Positions 7,047-18,255 of a DNA stretch of 64,000 bases are shown piece after piece; the stretch's first letter is position 1; every line of letters starts with the position of its first letter. The notes below the pieces were generated by a model. That model was not told where the DNA came from, did not search any database, and worked only from the letters and a program-made list of their open reading frames with translations. The translations under genes and the position numbers were made by a program. The DNA comes from Accumulibacter sp. Its GTDB lineage: Bacteria > Pseudomonadota > Gammaproteobacteria > Burkholderiales > Rhodocyclaceae. The DNA is taken from positions 1 through 64,000 of the forward strand of contig NZ_JAMTDQ010000029.1 in assembly GCF_023806635.1 (NCBI RefSeq), read 5' to 3'.

Positions 7047-7063
7047 TGTAAAAAAAATCGACA
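7047..7063. promoter_or_regulatory. candidate activator operator upstream of the sigma-54 promoter
   Basis: TGTAAAAAAAATCGACA is an AT-rich TGT...ACA element standing out from GC-rich surroundings, about 120 bases upstream of the predicted transcription start. From established knowledge, PEP-CTERM and exopolysaccharide genes in related floc-forming bacteria are driven by sigma-54 with the PrsK/PrsR two-component system, and similar AT-rich operators occur there. Assignment to PrsR is inference; the regulator gene is not in the window. Confidence 0.45.
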
Positions 7064-7189
7064 CCTGTCGCAGTCGCGGGGCTTGTGAACGCGGCTTTCG
7101 CCAGCAGGCCGGGAGGGCGGCCTCGAGCGCATCGGAGCCGCAAGCGAGGGCAGCGGCGGGCAGATCAGCCGACCACCGCCGTGTCGGCT

Positions 7190-9772
7190 TCACAGCTTCA
7201 GACGTTCGATCAGCTCGGTTTCCAGCCTGATGCGATTGGCGGTTTCGCCAAGATCGCCGCCGCTGATCAGGAAGGTGTCTTCGACGCGCTCGCCAAGGGT
7301 GGAGATCTTCGCCGTGTGCAGGTTGGCGCCATGTGCCGCCAGCGTCAGGGCGATCGTGTACAGCAGCCCGGGACGATCCGTCGCGCTGACCGAGAGGACG
7401 TAATGGGCGCCCTTCTCGTCTTCTTCGATGGTCACCAGTGGCGGTACCGGAAAGTTCCTCACCTGTCGCGACAGCCGTCCGCTGCCCGGCCCTTCGGGCG
7501 GCCCCTGGCGGCGCAGGCGGTCAGTCAGTTCGTGTTCGACGTAGCCGATCATGTCGCGGTCGTCGCCGCGCTCGCCGAGGTCGAGCAGCATGAAGGTGTC
7601 CAGCGCGTAGTGGTCGCGCGTGGTATGGATCTTGGCGTCCACGATGGTGTAGCCGGCGCGACTGAAGAAGCCGACCAGTCGCGCAAACAGGTCGCGCTGG
7701 TCGCGGGTGTAGACCAGCACTTCGAGACCTTCACCCTGCGGGTTGAGGCGTGCCCTGACCAGAGGCTCGTCGCGACGGATGCGGTAGTGCAGGGCACGCG
7801 CGTGCCAGGCGATCTCTTCCGCCGAATGGCGCATGAAGTACACCGTGTCGAGATGCTTCCACAGCCGCTGGTGAACCGAGTCGGGCAGGGCGAAGTAGCG
7901 CAGCAGCCGCACGGCGTGCTGCTGTCGTTCTTCGATCAGGCCTTGCCGGACCGGTGCCTGGCCGCCATCGAGCAGGGTGCGGCAGGTACTCCTGAATAGC
8001 TGCTCGAGCAACTGGCCCTTCCAGGTGTTCCAGACCTTCGGACTGGTGCCACGGATGTCGGCGACCGTAAACAGATAGAGGGCGATCAGTTTCCTTTCGT
8101 CGCCGACGGTCCGGGCGAAGGAGCTGACCACCTCAGGGTCGGCGATGTCCTGCTTCTGGGCGACGCTCGACATCAGCAGGTGGTGCCGTACCAACCAGAC
8201 GACCAGCTCGCTGTCCTCGGCAGCGACGGCGTGCGCCGCGCAGAACTCGGCGGCGTCGACCGCGCCGAGCTCAGAGTGGTCGCCACCGCGCCCCTTGGCG
8301 ATGTCGTGGAACAGGGCGGCGACATAGAGCACCCACTGGCGGGGGAAATCACTCATCAGCTCACTGCACAGCGGATACTCGTGGGTGAACTCATCGGAGA
8401 GGAAACGGCGCAGGTTGCGCAGCACGTGCAGGGTGTGCTGGTCAACCGTGTAGACGTGGAACAGATCGTGCTGCATCTGGCCGACGATCTTGCCGAAGTT
8501 CGGCAGGTAGCGACCGAGCAGGCCGAACTGGTTCATCCGCCGCAGTTCGTGCAGCACGCCGCGCGGTTGCTGCAGGATGGCGAGGAAGCAGCGGCGATTG
8601 TCGGCGTCGCGGCGGAAGGCGTCATCGATCAGCGTCCGCGCATGCCACAGGGCGCGCAGCGTGCGTGCCGTCATTCCCTGCAGATCGGCATGCTGCTGCA
8701 TCAGCAGGAAGGCTTCCAGCAGCGCCGCCGGCGTCTTCTGGAAGACGTCGTCGGCGGCGACGTCGAGCAGTTCGTGTGTCTTCCGGAAGCGCTCATTGAT
8801 CGGCGATGGCTCCTGCTCCGCCGGCGGCGAGATCGCTGCGCCGATGTTCTGCAGCAGGATGGTGTTCAGCTGCGTCACCATCTTCGCCGTCCGGTAGTAC
8901 TGCTGCATCAGCCGCTCGCTGGCGAGACGGGTCGCGGTCGCGACGCAACCCATGCGGCCGGCGAGCGCCGTCTGGTGGTCGAAGAGCAGCCGGTCCTCGC
9001 GCCTGCCGACGTGCAGGTGCAGGTGGCAGCGCAGACGCTGCAGGAAAGCCAGGCTGCGCAGCAGTTGCTCCTCCTCGTCGCGGGTGATGAAGGCGTGCCG
9101 GGCGAGATCCTCCCAGGAGTCGCCGAGGCCGGCGGCGCGCGTGATCCAGAGAATCGTCTGCAGATCGCGCAAGCCGCCGGGGGCTTCCTTGCAGTTGGGT
9201 TCCAGGGCGTAGGGCGAATCCTGGTAGCGGCGGTGGCGCTCCTCTTGCTCCATCCGCTTGGCGTCGAAGAAGGTCCCACGATCGAGCCCGTCACGAAGCT
9301 GCCGGCAAGCTTCCGCGAACAGCGTGCCGTCGCCGGTGAGCGGCCGCGCTTCGAGCAGGGCGGTGCAGATCGTCAGATCGTCGGCAGCGGCCTGCGAACA
9401 CTCGGCGACCGTGCGCACGCTGGGTGCGATCTCGAGACCGATGTCGTAGAACAGCGCGACGGCGAACTCGACGCGGCTGGTCAGCTCCGGGCCCGCTACC
9501 GCCGGCAGCAGGAGCAGGACATCGACGTCGGAGGCGGGGTAGAGTTCACCGCGGCCATAGCCGCCGACGGCCAGCAGTGCCATTTCCGGCGGCAGGGACA
9601 GCGCCTGCCAGAGGTCGCGCAGCACTTCGTCGACCAGGGCGCAGCGCGCCTGCAGCAGGTACGGCGCGTCGTCGTCGTCGAGAAAGCGCTGTCGCAATTC
9701 CGACTGGCCTGTCCGCAGCCGCGAGCGAGAACGCTCGACCAGAGACTGGCGACCGGTCTCGCCCATGATCAT
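7190..9772 (-). CDS. glnD: [protein-PII] uridylyltransferase/uridylyl-removing enzyme
   Basis: The 860-residue enzyme senses glutamine and adds or removes UMP on PII proteins (GlnB/GlnK), so it controls nitrogen assimilation and, through GlnK, often NifL. Domains in order: nucleotidyltransferase with [15 protein letters not shown] (about residues 60-160), a helical linker, an HD domain with [17 protein letters not shown] (about 430-520), and two C-terminal ACT domains ([16 protein letters not shown] and [18 protein letters not shown]) that bind glutamine. Length is normal. I start at 9772, where ATG overlaps the map stop (ATGA); a second ATG lies at 9766. It is translationally coupled to map upstream, an order common in betaproteobacteria. 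Confidence 0.97.
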   Translation of the reverse strand: MIMGETGRQSLVERSRSRLRTGQSELRQRFLDDDDAPYLLQARCALVDEVLRDLWQALSLPPEMALLAVGGYGRGELYPASDVDVLLLLPAVAGPELTSRVEFAVALFYDIGLEIAPSVRTVAECSQAAADDLTICTALLEARPLTGDGTLFAEACRQLRDGLDRGTFFDAKRMEQEERHRRYQDSPYALEPNCKEAPGGLRDLQTILWITRAAGLGDSWEDLARHAFITRDEEEQLLRSLAFLQRLRCHLHLHVGRREDRLLFDHQTALAGRMGCVATATRLASERLMQQYYRTAKMVTQLNTILLQNIGAAISPPAEQEPSPINERFRKTHELLDVAADDVFQKTPAALLEAFLLMQQHADLQGMTARTLRALWHARTLIDDAFRRDADNRRCFLAILQQPRGVLHELRRMNQFGLLGRYLPNFGKIVGQMQHDLFHVYTVDQHTLHVLRNLRRFLSDEFTHEYPLCSELMSDFPRQWVLYVAALFHDIAKGRGGDHSELGAVDAAEFCAAHAVAAEDSELVVWLVRHHLLMSSVAQKQDIADPEVVSSFARTVGDERKLIALYLFTVADIRGTSPKVWNTWKGQLLEQLFRSTCRTLLDGGQAPVRQGLIEERQQHAVRLLRYFALPDSVHQRLWKHLDTVYFMRHSAEEIAWHARALHYRIRRDEPLVRARLNPQGEGLEVLVYTRDQRDLFARLVGFFSRAGYTIVDAKIHTTRDHYALDTFMLLDLGERGDDRDMIGYVEHELTDRLRRQGPPEGPGSGRLSRQVRNFPVPPLVTIEEDEKGAHYVLSVSATDRPGLLYTIALTLAAHGANLHTAKISTLGERVEDTFLISGGDLGETANRIRLETELIERLKL

Positions 9773-10578
9773 CCGGCGTCGCCGATCCAGCCGGGTCGCG
9801 GCGGTGTGGCCGAGGAAACGGTGAGGACCTCGTAGCCGCCGTCGGTGACCAGGACGGTGTGCTCCCACTGCGCGGACAGGCTGTGGTCCTTGGTGACGAT
9901 GGTCCAGCCATCGGCCATCGTCTTGACGGCCGCCCTGCCGGCATTGATCATCGGCTCGATGGTGAAGATCATGCCTGCTTCAAGGGTGATGCCGGTGTGC
10001 GGCCGGCCGTAGTGCAGGACCTGTGGTTCCTCGTGAAACCTGGCGCCGATGCCGTGGCCGCAGAACTCGCGCACCACCGAGTAGCCGCACTGCTCGGCAT
10101 GCTTCTGGATCGCGTGGCCGATGTCACCGAGATGGGCGCCGGCGCGTACCTGGACGATGCCCAGCCACAGGCACTCGAAACTGACCTCGCACAGGCGCCG
10201 GGCCTGCAGCGAGGTTTCGCCGATCTGGAACATGCGGCTGCTGTCGCCGTGGTAGCCGTCACTGATCACCGTGATGTCGAGATTGACGATGTCGCCGTTG
10301 CGCAGCGGGCGGTCGCCAGGCACCCCGTGGCAGACCTGATGGTTGATCGAGGCGCAGATCGAATTGGGATAGGGCCGGTAGCCGGGCGGCGCGTAGTTGA
10401 GGGGCGCAGGAATGCACTTCTGGACGCCGACGATGTAGTCGTGACAGAGCCGGTCGAGTTCGCTGGTGGTGACGCCGGCCCGCACGTGTGGCGTGATGTA
10501 GTCGAGGACTTCCGCCGTGAGACGCCCGGCGACACGCATCCTGGCTATTTCCTGTGGGGTCTTGCGGCTGATGCTCAT
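9769..10578 (-). CDS. map: type I methionine aminopeptidase
   Basis: This 269-residue enzyme removes the initiator methionine from new proteins. It starts [20 protein letters not shown], close to the E. coli protein, which fixes the ATG at 10578. Metal ligands are visible in order: Asp in VNLDITV, Asp in YHGDSSRMF, His in [13 protein letters not shown], and Glu in IFTIEPM and [10 protein letters not shown]. It is transcribed away from rpsB, and the two genes share a 348-base divergent region, a widespread arrangement. glnD follows with an overlap of 4 bases. Confidence 0.97.
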   Translation of the reverse strand: MSISRKTPQEIARMRVAGRLTAEVLDYITPHVRAGVTTSELDRLCHDYIVGVQKCIPAPLNYAPPGYRPYPNSICASINHQVCHGVPGDRPLRNGDIVNLDITVISDGYHGDSSRMFQIGETSLQARRLCEVSFECLWLGIVQVRAGAHLGDIGHAIQKHAEQCGYSVVREFCGHGIGARFHEEPQVLHYGRPHTGITLEAGMIFTIEPMINAGRAAVKTMADGWTIVTKDHSLSAQWEHTVLVTDGGYEVLTVSSATPPRPGWIGDAG

Positions 10579-10706
10579 GCTGGGCGCTCGGCGGCGGGAT
10601 CGGGAGGAGCGAAGGATAAAGGAAGCGGCCGGCTTAGGCAATTTGCCCGCACAGCCGGCGATCGACGCCGGCGATGCAGAAAAACCGGCTTTCGCTGCGC
10701 CCGGAA

Positions 10707-10736
10707 TTGAAATCATCCTTGTCTTGGTGGTACCAT
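10707..10736 (+). promoter_or_regulatory. sigma-70 promoter of rpsB
   Basis: TTGAAA (10707-10712) and TACCAT (10731-10736) are separated by 18 bases, and TGG directly before the -10 gives an extended -10 element. It lies about 190 bases ahead of rpsB in the map-rpsB divergent region, which leaves a long leader as is usual for this ribosomal-protein operon. This is a sequence call only. Confidence 0.5.
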
Positions 10737-10742
10737 CCTCGG

Positions 10743-10926
10743 CCTTTGCTGGCCGGTGCCGGCAATGAAGGAAGTGCGTGCCGTTCCGGCCACGCCGGGC
10801 TGGTCGAGGTGGCCGGTCCCAATACGCACATCCGCCTGTTCAAGGGTGTCTGCCGCGCAGCTGGTGCAAGGGCAGGCTGTAGCTGGGCGGATGGTGGTCC
10901 AACCCTGATGGAGAAAGCCAAGATCC
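10743..10926 (+). promoter_or_regulatory. rpsB 5' leader, possible S2 autoregulatory RNA
   Basis: Between the predicted promoter and the rpsB start lies a transcribed leader of about 185 bases with several GC-rich self-complementary segments (for example GGCCGGTGCCGGC near 10752). In many proteobacteria this leader folds into a structure (Rfam t44) through which ribosomal protein S2 represses its own translation. Position and self-complementarity agree; I could not confirm the fold. Confidence 0.35.
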
Positions 10927-11670
10927 ATGTCTACAACGATGCGCCAGATGCTGGAGGCCGGTGTTCACTTCGGTCATCAGACACGCTTCTGGAACCCCAA
11001 GATGGCGCCGTACATTTTCGGCGCGCGCAACAAGATTCACATCGTCAACCTCGAGCAGACACTGGCGAAATACAACGAAGCGATGAGCTTCGTGCGCAAG
11101 CTGTCGGCAAACAAGGGAACGATCCTGTTCGTCGGCACCAAGCGCCAGGCGCGCGAAATCATGGCCGAAGAGGCGACCCGCTGTGCTTCGCCGTTCGTCG
11201 ACCAGCGCTGGCTGGGCGGCATGCTGACCAACTTCAAGACCATCAAGCAATCGCTCAAGCGCCTGAAGGAACTCGAGCTGATGTGCGAGGACGGCTCCCT
11301 CGACCGGCTCGGCAAGAAGGAAGCGCTGATGCTGACGCGCGAGCTGGACAAGATGCACAAGTCGATCGGCGGCATCAAGGAGATGGGTTCGCTGCCCGAC
11401 GCGCTGTTCGTCATCGATGTCGGTTACCACAAGATCGCCATCACCGAGGCCGTCAAGCTGGGGATTCCGGTGGTCGCCGTGGTCGACACCAACCACTCTC
11501 CCGATGGCGTGGACTACGTCATTCCGGGTAACGACGACTCGTCGCGTGCCATCCGACTCTACGCGCGTGGCGTTGCGGACGCGGTCCTCGAAGGTCGCAG
11601 CCAGTTCGTCGAGGAACTCCTCGATGTCGTCGCCGGTGACGAGTTCTTCGAGGAAGAGGCGGGCGAGTGA
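10927..11670 (+). CDS. rpsB: 30S ribosomal protein S2
   Basis: The 247-residue protein is a full-length S2: [18 protein letters not shown] at the start, [36 protein letters not shown], and [23 protein letters not shown]2 binds the head-body junction of the small subunit together with S1. The acidic tail ([10 protein letters not shown]) is normal. The start is the first ATG of the conserved N-terminus. It heads the rpsB-tsf-pyrH-frr group; a strong hairpin lies between it and tsf. Confidence 0.98.
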   Translation: MSTTMRQMLEAGVHFGHQTRFWNPKMAPYIFGARNKIHIVNLEQTLAKYNEAMSFVRKLSANKGTILFVGTKRQAREIMAEEATRCASPFVDQRWLGGMLTNFKTIKQSLKRLKELELMCEDGSLDRLGKKEALMLTRELDKMHKSIGGIKEMGSLPDALFVIDVGYHKIAITEAVKLGIPVVAVVDTNHSPDGVDYVIPGNDDSSRAIRLYARGVADAVLEGRSQFVEELLDVVAGDEFFEEEAGE

Positions 11671-11676
11671 TCTGAG

Positions 11677-11702
11677 CGCTGCGTCCCGGCCGGGGCGCAG
11701 CG
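11677..11702 (+). terminator. strong hairpin in the rpsB-tsf gap (attenuator or processing site)
   Basis: CGCTGCGTCCCGG followed at once by CCGGGGCGCAGCG forms a 26-base inverted repeat with a single T-G wobble, six bases after the rpsB stop codon. There is no T run after it, so it is not a standard intrinsic terminator. A partial terminator or RNA-stabilising hairpin is known at this place in E. coli, where it sets the S2 to EF-Ts ratio. Confidence 0.5.
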
Positions 11703-11815
11703 TGCCGGCGACGTGGCCGCCTCTGGTGGCCGGCGCGCATGGCGCCAGGGTCTGCGCATGTACTGGATGACGGGCGCCCCGATCGACGGGCCGGCGCCTG
11801 CAAGTGGAGAATGAA

Positions 11816-12712
11816 ATGGCGGAAATAACCGCAAGCATGGTGAAAGAGTTGCGCGAGAGGACCGACGCGCCGATGATGGAGTGCAAGAGGGCGCTGACCG
11901 AAGCCGGGGGCGACATTGGCAAGGCAGAGGAGATCCTCCGTGTCAAGCTCGGATCGAAGGCGAGCAAGGCAGCCAGCCGCATCACTGCGGAAGGTGTCGT
12001 GGCCATCCAGCGGACCGCCGATGGCCTGTTCGGGGCCATCGTCGAGATCAACTGCGAAACCGACTTCGTCGCCAAGAACGACGAGTTCCTCAAGCTGGCC
12101 AGCGATTGTGCCGGCCTCGTCCTGAGCGAGAACCCGGCCGACGTCGCCGCCCTCTCGTCGCTGCCCATGGGAGATGGCACCGTCGAATCGACGCGCACGG
12201 CGCTGGTCGGCAAGATCGGCGAGAACATGTCGCTTCGTCGCTTCGTGCGCACCGCCGCCAGCGGCCGGCTGGCGTCGTACGTCCATGGCGGCGCGAAAAT
12301 CGGCGTTCTGGTCGATTACAGCGGTGGCGACGATCAACTCGGCAGGGACCTGGCGATGCACATCGCAGCGTCGAAACCGAAGGCCCTCGATGCATCGGGC
12401 ATCGACGCCGAACTGATCGACAGCGAGCGCCGCATCGCGGCGGAGAAGGCGCGCGAGGCGAACAAGCCGGAAGCGATGATCGAGAAGATCGTCGAGGGCT
12501 CGGTGCAGAAGTTCCTGAACGAGGTGACCCTGCTCGGGCAGGTCTTCGTCAAGGCCGAGGACGGCAAGCAGACGATTGCCCAGTTGCTGAAGAGCAAGGG
12601 TGCGTCGATCGCCGGCTTCACGCTGTTCGTCGTTGGCGAGGGCCTGGCCAAACGTTCGAACGACTTTGCCGCCGAGGTGGCGGCGCAGGCTGCCGCTGCC
12701 GCCCAGAGATGA
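11816..12712 (+). CDS. tsf: translation elongation factor Ts
   Basis: The 298-residue protein exchanges GDP for GTP on EF-Tu. The N-terminal UBA-like module ([20 protein letters not shown], residues 5-24) and the conserved CETDFVAKN segment (about residues 81-89), which inserts into EF-Tu, are intact. The ATG at 11816 follows GGAGA at good spacing; an in-frame GTG at 11804 lies too close to the ribosome-binding site. It is the second gene of the operon, 145 bases after rpsB. Confidence 0.98.
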   Translation: MAEITASMVKELRERTDAPMMECKRALTEAGGDIGKAEEILRVKLGSKASKAASRITAEGVVAIQRTADGLFGAIVEINCETDFVAKNDEFLKLASDCAGLVLSENPADVAALSSLPMGDGTVESTRTALVGKIGENMSLRRFVRTAASGRLASYVHGGAKIGVLVDYSGGDDQLGRDLAMHIAASKPKALDASGIDAELIDSERRIAAEKAREANKPEAMIEKIVEGSVQKFLNEVTLLGQVFVKAEDGKQTIAQLLKSKGASIAGFTLFVVGEGLAKRSNDFAAEVAAQAAAAAQR

Positions 12713-12739
12713 GCGCCTGATCGAGGGAGCCAGAAGCCG

Positions 12740-13462
12740 ATGTCCGCCCCGTCACCGAGATACCGACGCATCCTCCTCAAACTCTCCGGCGAAGCACTCA
12801 TGGGCGGCGACGCCTACGGCATCAATCGGCAGACGATCACCGGCATCGTTGCCGAGATCAAGGCGATCGTCGACCTCGGTGTGCAGGTCGGTGTGGTCAT
12901 CGGCGGCGGCAACATCTTTCGCGGGGTCGCCCCGGCTGCGCGCGGCATGGACCGCGCGCAGGCCGACTACATGGGCATGCTGGCGACGGTGATGAACGGC
13001 CTCGCGCTGCACGATGCGATGCGGGCGGCAGGGATGGTATCGCGCGTGCAGTCGGCGCTGAACATCGAACAGGTGGTCGAGCCGTACATCCGGGCGAAGG
13101 CGATCCGCTACCTCGAGCAGGGGCGGACGGTGATCTTTTCCGGTGGAACGGGCAATCCCTTCTTCACCACCGACACCGCGGCGGCTTTGCGCGGTGCCGA
13201 GATCGGTGCCGAGATCGTCCTCAAGGCGACCAAGGTGGACGGCATCTACACGGCCGACCCGAAAAAGGATCCGCAGGCGACCCGTTACGACCGCATCAGT
13301 TTCGATGACGCGATCGCCCGCAATCTGGCGGTGATGGATGCCACGGCATTCGCCCTCTGTCGTGACCAGAAACTGCCGATCAATGTCTTCTCGATATTCA
13401 ACCCGGGGGCGCTGCAGCGGGTCACGATGGGCGACAACGAAGGCACCCTGGTCCATTGCTGA
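12740..13462 (+). CDS. pyrH: UMP kinase
   Basis: The 240-residue bacterial UMP kinase phosphorylates UMP to UDP for nucleotide and cell-wall precursor synthesis. It belongs to the amino-acid kinase fold: [13 protein letters not shown] at the N-terminus, [11 protein letters not shown] (phosphate-binding glycines), [47 protein letters not shown] and the C-terminal [11 protein letters not shown]. Length and order are normal. It lies 27 bases after tsf and 12 bases before frr, within the translation operon. Confidence 0.98.
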   Translation: MSAPSPRYRRILLKLSGEALMGGDAYGINRQTITGIVAEIKAIVDLGVQVGVVIGGGNIFRGVAPAARGMDRAQADYMGMLATVMNGLALHDAMRAAGMVSRVQSALNIEQVVEPYIRAKAIRYLEQGRTVIFSGGTGNPFFTTDTAAALRGAEIGAEIVLKATKVDGIYTADPKKDPQATRYDRISFDDAIARNLAVMDATAFALCRDQKLPINVFSIFNPGALQRVTMGDNEGTLVHC

Positions 13463-13474
13463 CGGGAGCAACAG

Positions 13475-14035
13475 ATGGCGATAGCAGAAGTCAAGAAGAC
13501 GGCTGAGCACAAGATGCAGAGATCGGTCGAGACACTCAAGACGGACCTGGCAAAGGTCCGTACCGGGCGCGCCCATACCGGCCTGCTCGACCACGTGCAT
13601 GTCGAGTATTACGGCTCATCGGTGCCGATCAATACGGTGGCCAACGTGACCGTGATCGATGCCCGGACGCTCGGCGTCCAGCCGTGGGAGAAGAACATGC
13701 TGGCCAAGCTGGAGAAGGCAGTGCGCGACAGCGACCTCGGCCTCAATCCGTCGGCACAGGGGGATTTGATCCGCGTGCCGATGCCGCCGTTGACCGAGGC
13801 GCGTCGTCGCGAACTGATCAAGGTCGTCAAGGGCGAGGGCGAGGCAGCCAAGGTGGCGGTGCGCAACCTTCGCCGGGACGCGATCGCGACGCTGAAGGAG
13901 ATGCTGAAGCACAAGGAGTGTTCCGAGGACGACGAGCATCGCGCTCAGGACGACATCCAGAAGCTGACTGACCGTTACGTGGCGGAGATCGAGAAGCTCC
14001 TCAGCCACAAGGAAACCGAGCTGATGGCGATCTGA
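13475..14035 (+). CDS. frr: ribosome recycling factor
   Basis: The 186-residue protein splits the post-termination ribosome together with EF-G. Family marks are [75 protein letters not shown] and the C-terminal helix ending in KETELMAI. It mimics tRNA in shape: a three-helix bundle with a beta domain. The start follows GGGAGCA 12 bases after pyrH. Full length, no anomalies. Confidence 0.98.
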   Translation: MAIAEVKKTAEHKMQRSVETLKTDLAKVRTGRAHTGLLDHVHVEYYGSSVPINTVANVTVIDARTLGVQPWEKNMLAKLEKAVRDSDLGLNPSAQGDLIRVPMPPLTEARRRELIKVVKGEGEAAKVAVRNLRRDAIATLKEMLKHKECSEDDEHRAQDDIQKLTDRYVAEIEKLLSHKETELMAI

Positions 14036-14058
14036 GCGCTGTCTACGAGGGGATCAGG

Positions 14059-14845
<787 letters not shown>

Positions 14846-14853
<8 letters not shown>

Positions 14854-15682
14854 GACGCGGGTACTCACCGCGGTCGTCCTGCTTGCGGTCTTCCTTCTGG
14901 CCCTGTTCCTTCTGCCGCCGCTCGGCTGGTTGCTTTTCGTCACCGCCGTCGCTGCCGTTGCGGCCTGGGAGTGGGGCGCGTTGATGTGTCTTGCCGGCGC
15001 GTCGAGGATCGCGCTCGGCGTCGCCCTGGTGACGATCTGCCTGCTGCTGGCGATCGCGGAGCCGGCGGCAGTCGGTCTGGCGGCGGGTTTCGCCGATTCG
15101 GCGTGGCGGCTGGGCGCCTGCATCTACCTGCCGGCGGCGGTCTTCTGGTTGCTGCTGGCACCGATCTGGCTGCGGCGGCGGTGGCCCCTTGGCAGCATGG
15201 TCCCGGCGCTGGCAACCGGAGCCGTCCTGCTGCTGCCGCTCTGGCTGGCGCTGGTCCAGTTGCGGCAGGCCGGCCCGCTGGCGGTGCTGGCGATCATGGC
15301 CGTGGTCTGGCTGGCGGACATCGGCGCCTACTTCAGCGGCCGCCGCTTCGGCAAGCACAAGCTGGCGCCGGCGATCAGTCCCGGGAAGACCTGGGAAGGG
15401 GCGATCGGCGGCTCCCTGCTGGTGATCGCCTATGGCCTGCTGCTCTCGTCGCGCCTGCCGGCGGCGCTCGCCGGCAATCCGTTGCTCCTGTTGCCCGTCC
15501 TGTTGCTGCTGACGGCGATCAGCGTCGTCGGCGACCTGTTCGAGTCGCTGCTCAAGCGGCAGGCGGGCCTCAAGGACAGCAGCAACGTGTTGCCGGGGCA
15601 CGGCGGGGTGCTCGACAGGATCGACAGCCTGACCTCGACCCTGCCGCTGGTGGCACTCGTGTGGCTGGTGACCGGCGCTTGA
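14846..15682 (+). CDS. cdsA: phosphatidate cytidylyltransferase (CDP-diacylglycerol synthase)
   Basis: This 278-residue integral membrane enzyme makes CDP-diacylglycerol from phosphatidic acid and CTP, the branch point of phospholipid synthesis. About seven to eight hydrophobic helices are visible from residue 5 onward. Family marks are [21 protein letters not shown] and the C-terminal signature [20 protein letters not shown] followed by LDRIDSL. The start overlaps the end of uppS, as is usual for the pair. It lies 17 bases ahead of dxr. Confidence 0.96.
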
Positions 15683-15699
15683 GCAGCATCGCCACCAGC

Positions 15700-16887
15700 A
15701 TGCAGAGGCTGACGATTCTCGGCTCGACCGGTTCGATCGGGGTCAACACCCTTGACGTGGTACGACGTCATCCCGATCTCTACCGCGTCGTCGCGCTCTG
15801 CGCGCACCGGCAGAGCGAGCGCCTTTTCGAGCAGTGTCTCGAGTTCAGGCCGCAGTACGCGGTGGTCGGTGACGAAGCCGTGGCGGTCGAACTGTCCGGC
15901 CGCCTCGATGATGCGGGCTGTGCGACCGCCGTCAGCCACGGGCCCGACGCGCTGCTGCGCATGGCACAGTTGCCCGAGGTCGATGCCGTCATGGCGGCGA
16001 TCGTTGGTGCCGCGGGGTTGCCGCCGACGCTGGCGGCTGCGGTTGCCGGCAAGAAGGTCCTGCTCGCCAACAAGGAGGCGCTGGTGATGGCCGGTGCGGT
16101 CTTCATGCGGGCGGTTCGCGACAACCATGCCACGCTGCTGCCGATCGACAGCGAGCACAATGCGATCTTCCAGTCGCTGCCGAGCGATTATGCCGGCGAT
16201 CCGCAGGCGAGCGGCGTGCTCGGCCTGTGCCTGACCGCCTCGGGCGGGCCGTTTCGTGGTCGGTCTCTGGCCGACCTCGAGTCCGTCGGTCCGGAAGAAG
16301 CCTGTTCGCACCCGAACTGGGTCATGGGTCGGAAGATTTCCGTCGATTCGGCGACGATGATGAACAAGGGGCTGGAGGTGATCGAGGCCCGCTGGTTGTT
16401 CAACGTGCCGCCGGAGCGAATCCAGGTCCTCATCCATCCGCAGAGCATCGTCCATTCTCTGGTCCAGTATGCCGACGGGTCGGTGATTGCTGAACTCGGC
16501 AATCCGGACATGCGGACGCCGATCGCGCATGCTCTGGCCTATCCGCGCCGCACCACCGCCGGGGTCGCACCGCTCGACCTTGGCGCCATCGCCAGCCTGC
16601 ATTTCGAGCGTCCCGATGTCGAGCTGTTCCCCTGTCTGGCGCTGGCCTACCGCGCCCTGTGCGCGGGAGGAACGGCGTCGGCGACGCTCAACGCGGCGAA
16701 CGAGGTCGCGGTGGAAGCCTTCCTGGAGGGGCGCATCGGCTTCACGGCGATTCCCCGCCTGATCGAGGAAGTGATGGACCGCATGCCTCCAGGCGGTGAG
16801 CCCGTTTCCCTGGCCGAGGTGCTGGCCGCCGACCGGGCGGCGCGCGAGGTCGCCGAGCAATGTCTGCTCACCGGTGTCTGCACATGA
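15700..16887 (+). CDS. dxr: 1-deoxy-D-xylulose 5-phosphate reductoisomerase
   Basis: The 395-residue enzyme catalyses the second step of the MEP isoprenoid pathway with NADPH. The N-terminal [15 protein letters not shown] binds the nucleotide. [13 protein letters not shown] holds the metal-binding Asp and Glu, and [19 protein letters not shown] and [16 protein letters not shown] form the active site. I chose the ATG at 15700; an in-frame TTG at 15679, directly at the cdsA end, would add seven residues and cannot be excluded. The stop overlaps the rseP start (ATGA). Confidence 0.97.
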   Translation: MQRLTILGSTGSIGVNTLDVVRRHPDLYRVVALCAHRQSERLFEQCLEFRPQYAVVGDEAVAVELSGRLDDAGCATAVSHGPDALLRMAQLPEVDAVMAAIVGAAGLPPTLAAAVAGKKVLLANKEALVMAGAVFMRAVRDNHATLLPIDSEHNAIFQSLPSDYAGDPQASGVLGLCLTASGGPFRGRSLADLESVGPEEACSHPNWVMGRKISVDSATMMNKGLEVIEARWLFNVPPERIQVLIHPQSIVHSLVQYADGSVIAELGNPDMRTPIAHALAYPRRTTAGVAPLDLGAIASLHFERPDVELFPCLALAYRALCAGGTASATLNAANEVAVEAFLEGRIGFTAIPRLIEEVMDRMPPGGEPVSLAEVLAADRAAREVAEQCLLTGVCT

Positions 16888-18251
16888 GCGGGTTCCTCTA
16901 CTATCTCGTGGCGTTCGCCGTCGTGCTCGGCATCCTGGTCGTCGTGCACGAGTTCGGGCACTACCTTGCTGCGCGCTGGGCCGGGGTCAAGGTCCTGCGA
17001 TTTTCGGTCGGATTCGGGCGGCCTCTGGTCACGCGACGCTGCGGGCGTGATGGCACCGAGTGGGCCCTGGCCGCCTTCCCGCTCGGTGGCTATGTCAAGA
17101 TGCTCGACGAACGCGAAGGTGAAGTAGCGGCCGACGAACTGCACCGCAGCTTCAATCGGCAACCGGTTGCGCGCCGGATAGCGATCGTCGCGGCCGGACC
17201 GGCGGCAAATTTCGTCCTCGCCATCCTGCTCTATTGGGGCCTGTTCTGGTACGGCAGCGAGGAATTCAGGCCGATCCTCGGTCCGCCCGTGATGTCGAGT
17301 CCAGCCGCTGCGGCCGGGTTCGACAATGGCGAACTGGTTCTGCAGGTGGCGGGTGAAAAGGTGCAGACCTGGCAGGAGATGCGCTGGCTGCTGCTGCAAA
17401 AGGCGGTCGATCACGACGCGGTCGACCTCGAACTGCTCAACCCGCGACAGGAGGTCGTCGTCCGCCGCCTCGATCTGTCGGTCGTCCGGCAATCGGGCTG
17501 GGAGGGTGATGCGCTAGAGAGGCTGGGCTTGCGGCTTTACCGGCCGCGTCTGCCGCCGATCATCGGCAGCGTCAGCGTCCGGAGCGCGGCCGAGGCTGCC
17601 GGGCTGCGGGCCGGCGACGAGATTCTGGAGATCGATGGCGAGCCGATCGAGAGCTGGGCGGATCTGGTCCGTGTGGTTCGCCAGTCGGCGGGTCGGACGC
17701 TGCAGTTGGACGTGCTCCGCGAGGGGCTGCGGCAAAGGTTGAGCGTGCAACCGTCTGCGGTCGAGGAACAGGGAAAGGAGGTCGGCCGCATCGGTGCCTC
17801 GGTGCGCGACGCTGGACAGGCACGCGAGCAACTGATGGTCACCGTGCGTTACGATCCGCTCTCGGCGTTGGGCAAGGCGCTTGTCGAGACCTGGGACAAG
17901 TCCACCTTCACCCTGGTGATGATCGGTCGCATGATCACCGGCGAGGTCTCGTGGCGCAACCTGAGTGGGCCCGTGACCATTGCCGACTATGCCGGCCAGT
18001 CGGCAAAGCTGGGTGTCGACTACTACCTGAAGTTTCTGGCACTGGTGAGCATCAGCCTCGGCGTCCTCAACCTGTTGCCCATCCCGATTCTGGACGGTGG
18101 GCATTTGCTGTATTATCTGGTGGAAATAATCAAGCGCGGGCCGGTTTCCGAGCGCACGATGGAGATAGGTCAGCAGATCGGCCTGACCTTCCTGATCATG
18201 CTCATGGCTTTCGCTTTCTACAACGATATCAACCGCTTGTTCTCCGGCTGA
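16884..18251 (+). CDS. rseP: site-2 zinc protease RseP
   Basis: The 455-residue inner-membrane protease cuts the anti-sigma factor RseA to release sigma-E, and clears signal peptides. [11 protein letters not shown] in the first membrane helix (about residues 22-32) is the zinc site; [17 protein letters not shown] near the C-terminus (about 400) gives the third ligand. Two PDZ domains lie between (about residues 120-210 and 215-300; the second has [18 protein letters not shown]). The start is the ATG overlapping the dxr stop; a start at 16860 would only read back into dxr. bamA follows after 4 bases. Confidence 0.97.
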   Translation: MSGFLYYLVAFAVVLGILVVVHEFGHYLAARWAGVKVLRFSVGFGRPLVTRRCGRDGTEWALAAFPLGGYVKMLDEREGEVAADELHRSFNRQPVARRIAIVAAGPAANFVLAILLYWGLFWYGSEEFRPILGPPVMSSPAAAAGFDNGELVLQVAGEKVQTWQEMRWLLLQKAVDHDAVDLELLNPRQEVVVRRLDLSVVRQSGWEGDALERLGLRLYRPRLPPIIGSVSVRSAAEAAGLRAGDEILEIDGEPIESWADLVRVVRQSAGRTLQLDVLREGLRQRLSVQPSAVEEQGKEVGRIGASVRDAGQAREQLMVTVRYDPLSALGKALVETWDKSTFTLVMIGRMITGEVSWRNLSGPVTIADYAGQSAKLGVDYYLKFLALVSISLGVLNLLPIPILDGGHLLYYLVEIIKRGPVSERTMEIGQQIGLTFLIMLMAFAFYNDINRLFSG

Positions 18252-18255
18252 GCCT

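Larger units (their letters stand above)
6788..7189. other. 402-base regulatory region between glnD and the HPr-rel-A cassette
   Basis: This gap has no convincing gene. It holds a sigma-54 promoter (6947-6961) and an AT-rich operator (7047-7063) for the minus-strand cassette, which leaves about 150 bases of untranslated leader before the start at 6787. Its lower GC content relative to the flanks fits a regulatory region. No terminator with a T run was found after glnD. Confidence 0.6.

Noticed and set aside
8180-9835. A 551-residue plus-strand frame opposite glnD
   Set aside because: GlnD is complete on the other strand with all domains; the plus frame is Gln/Val/Ala-rich with no motif.
10840-12252. 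A 470-residue minus-strand frame across rpsB and tsf
   Set aside because: Antisense to two highly conserved genes; no homology and typical shadow composition.
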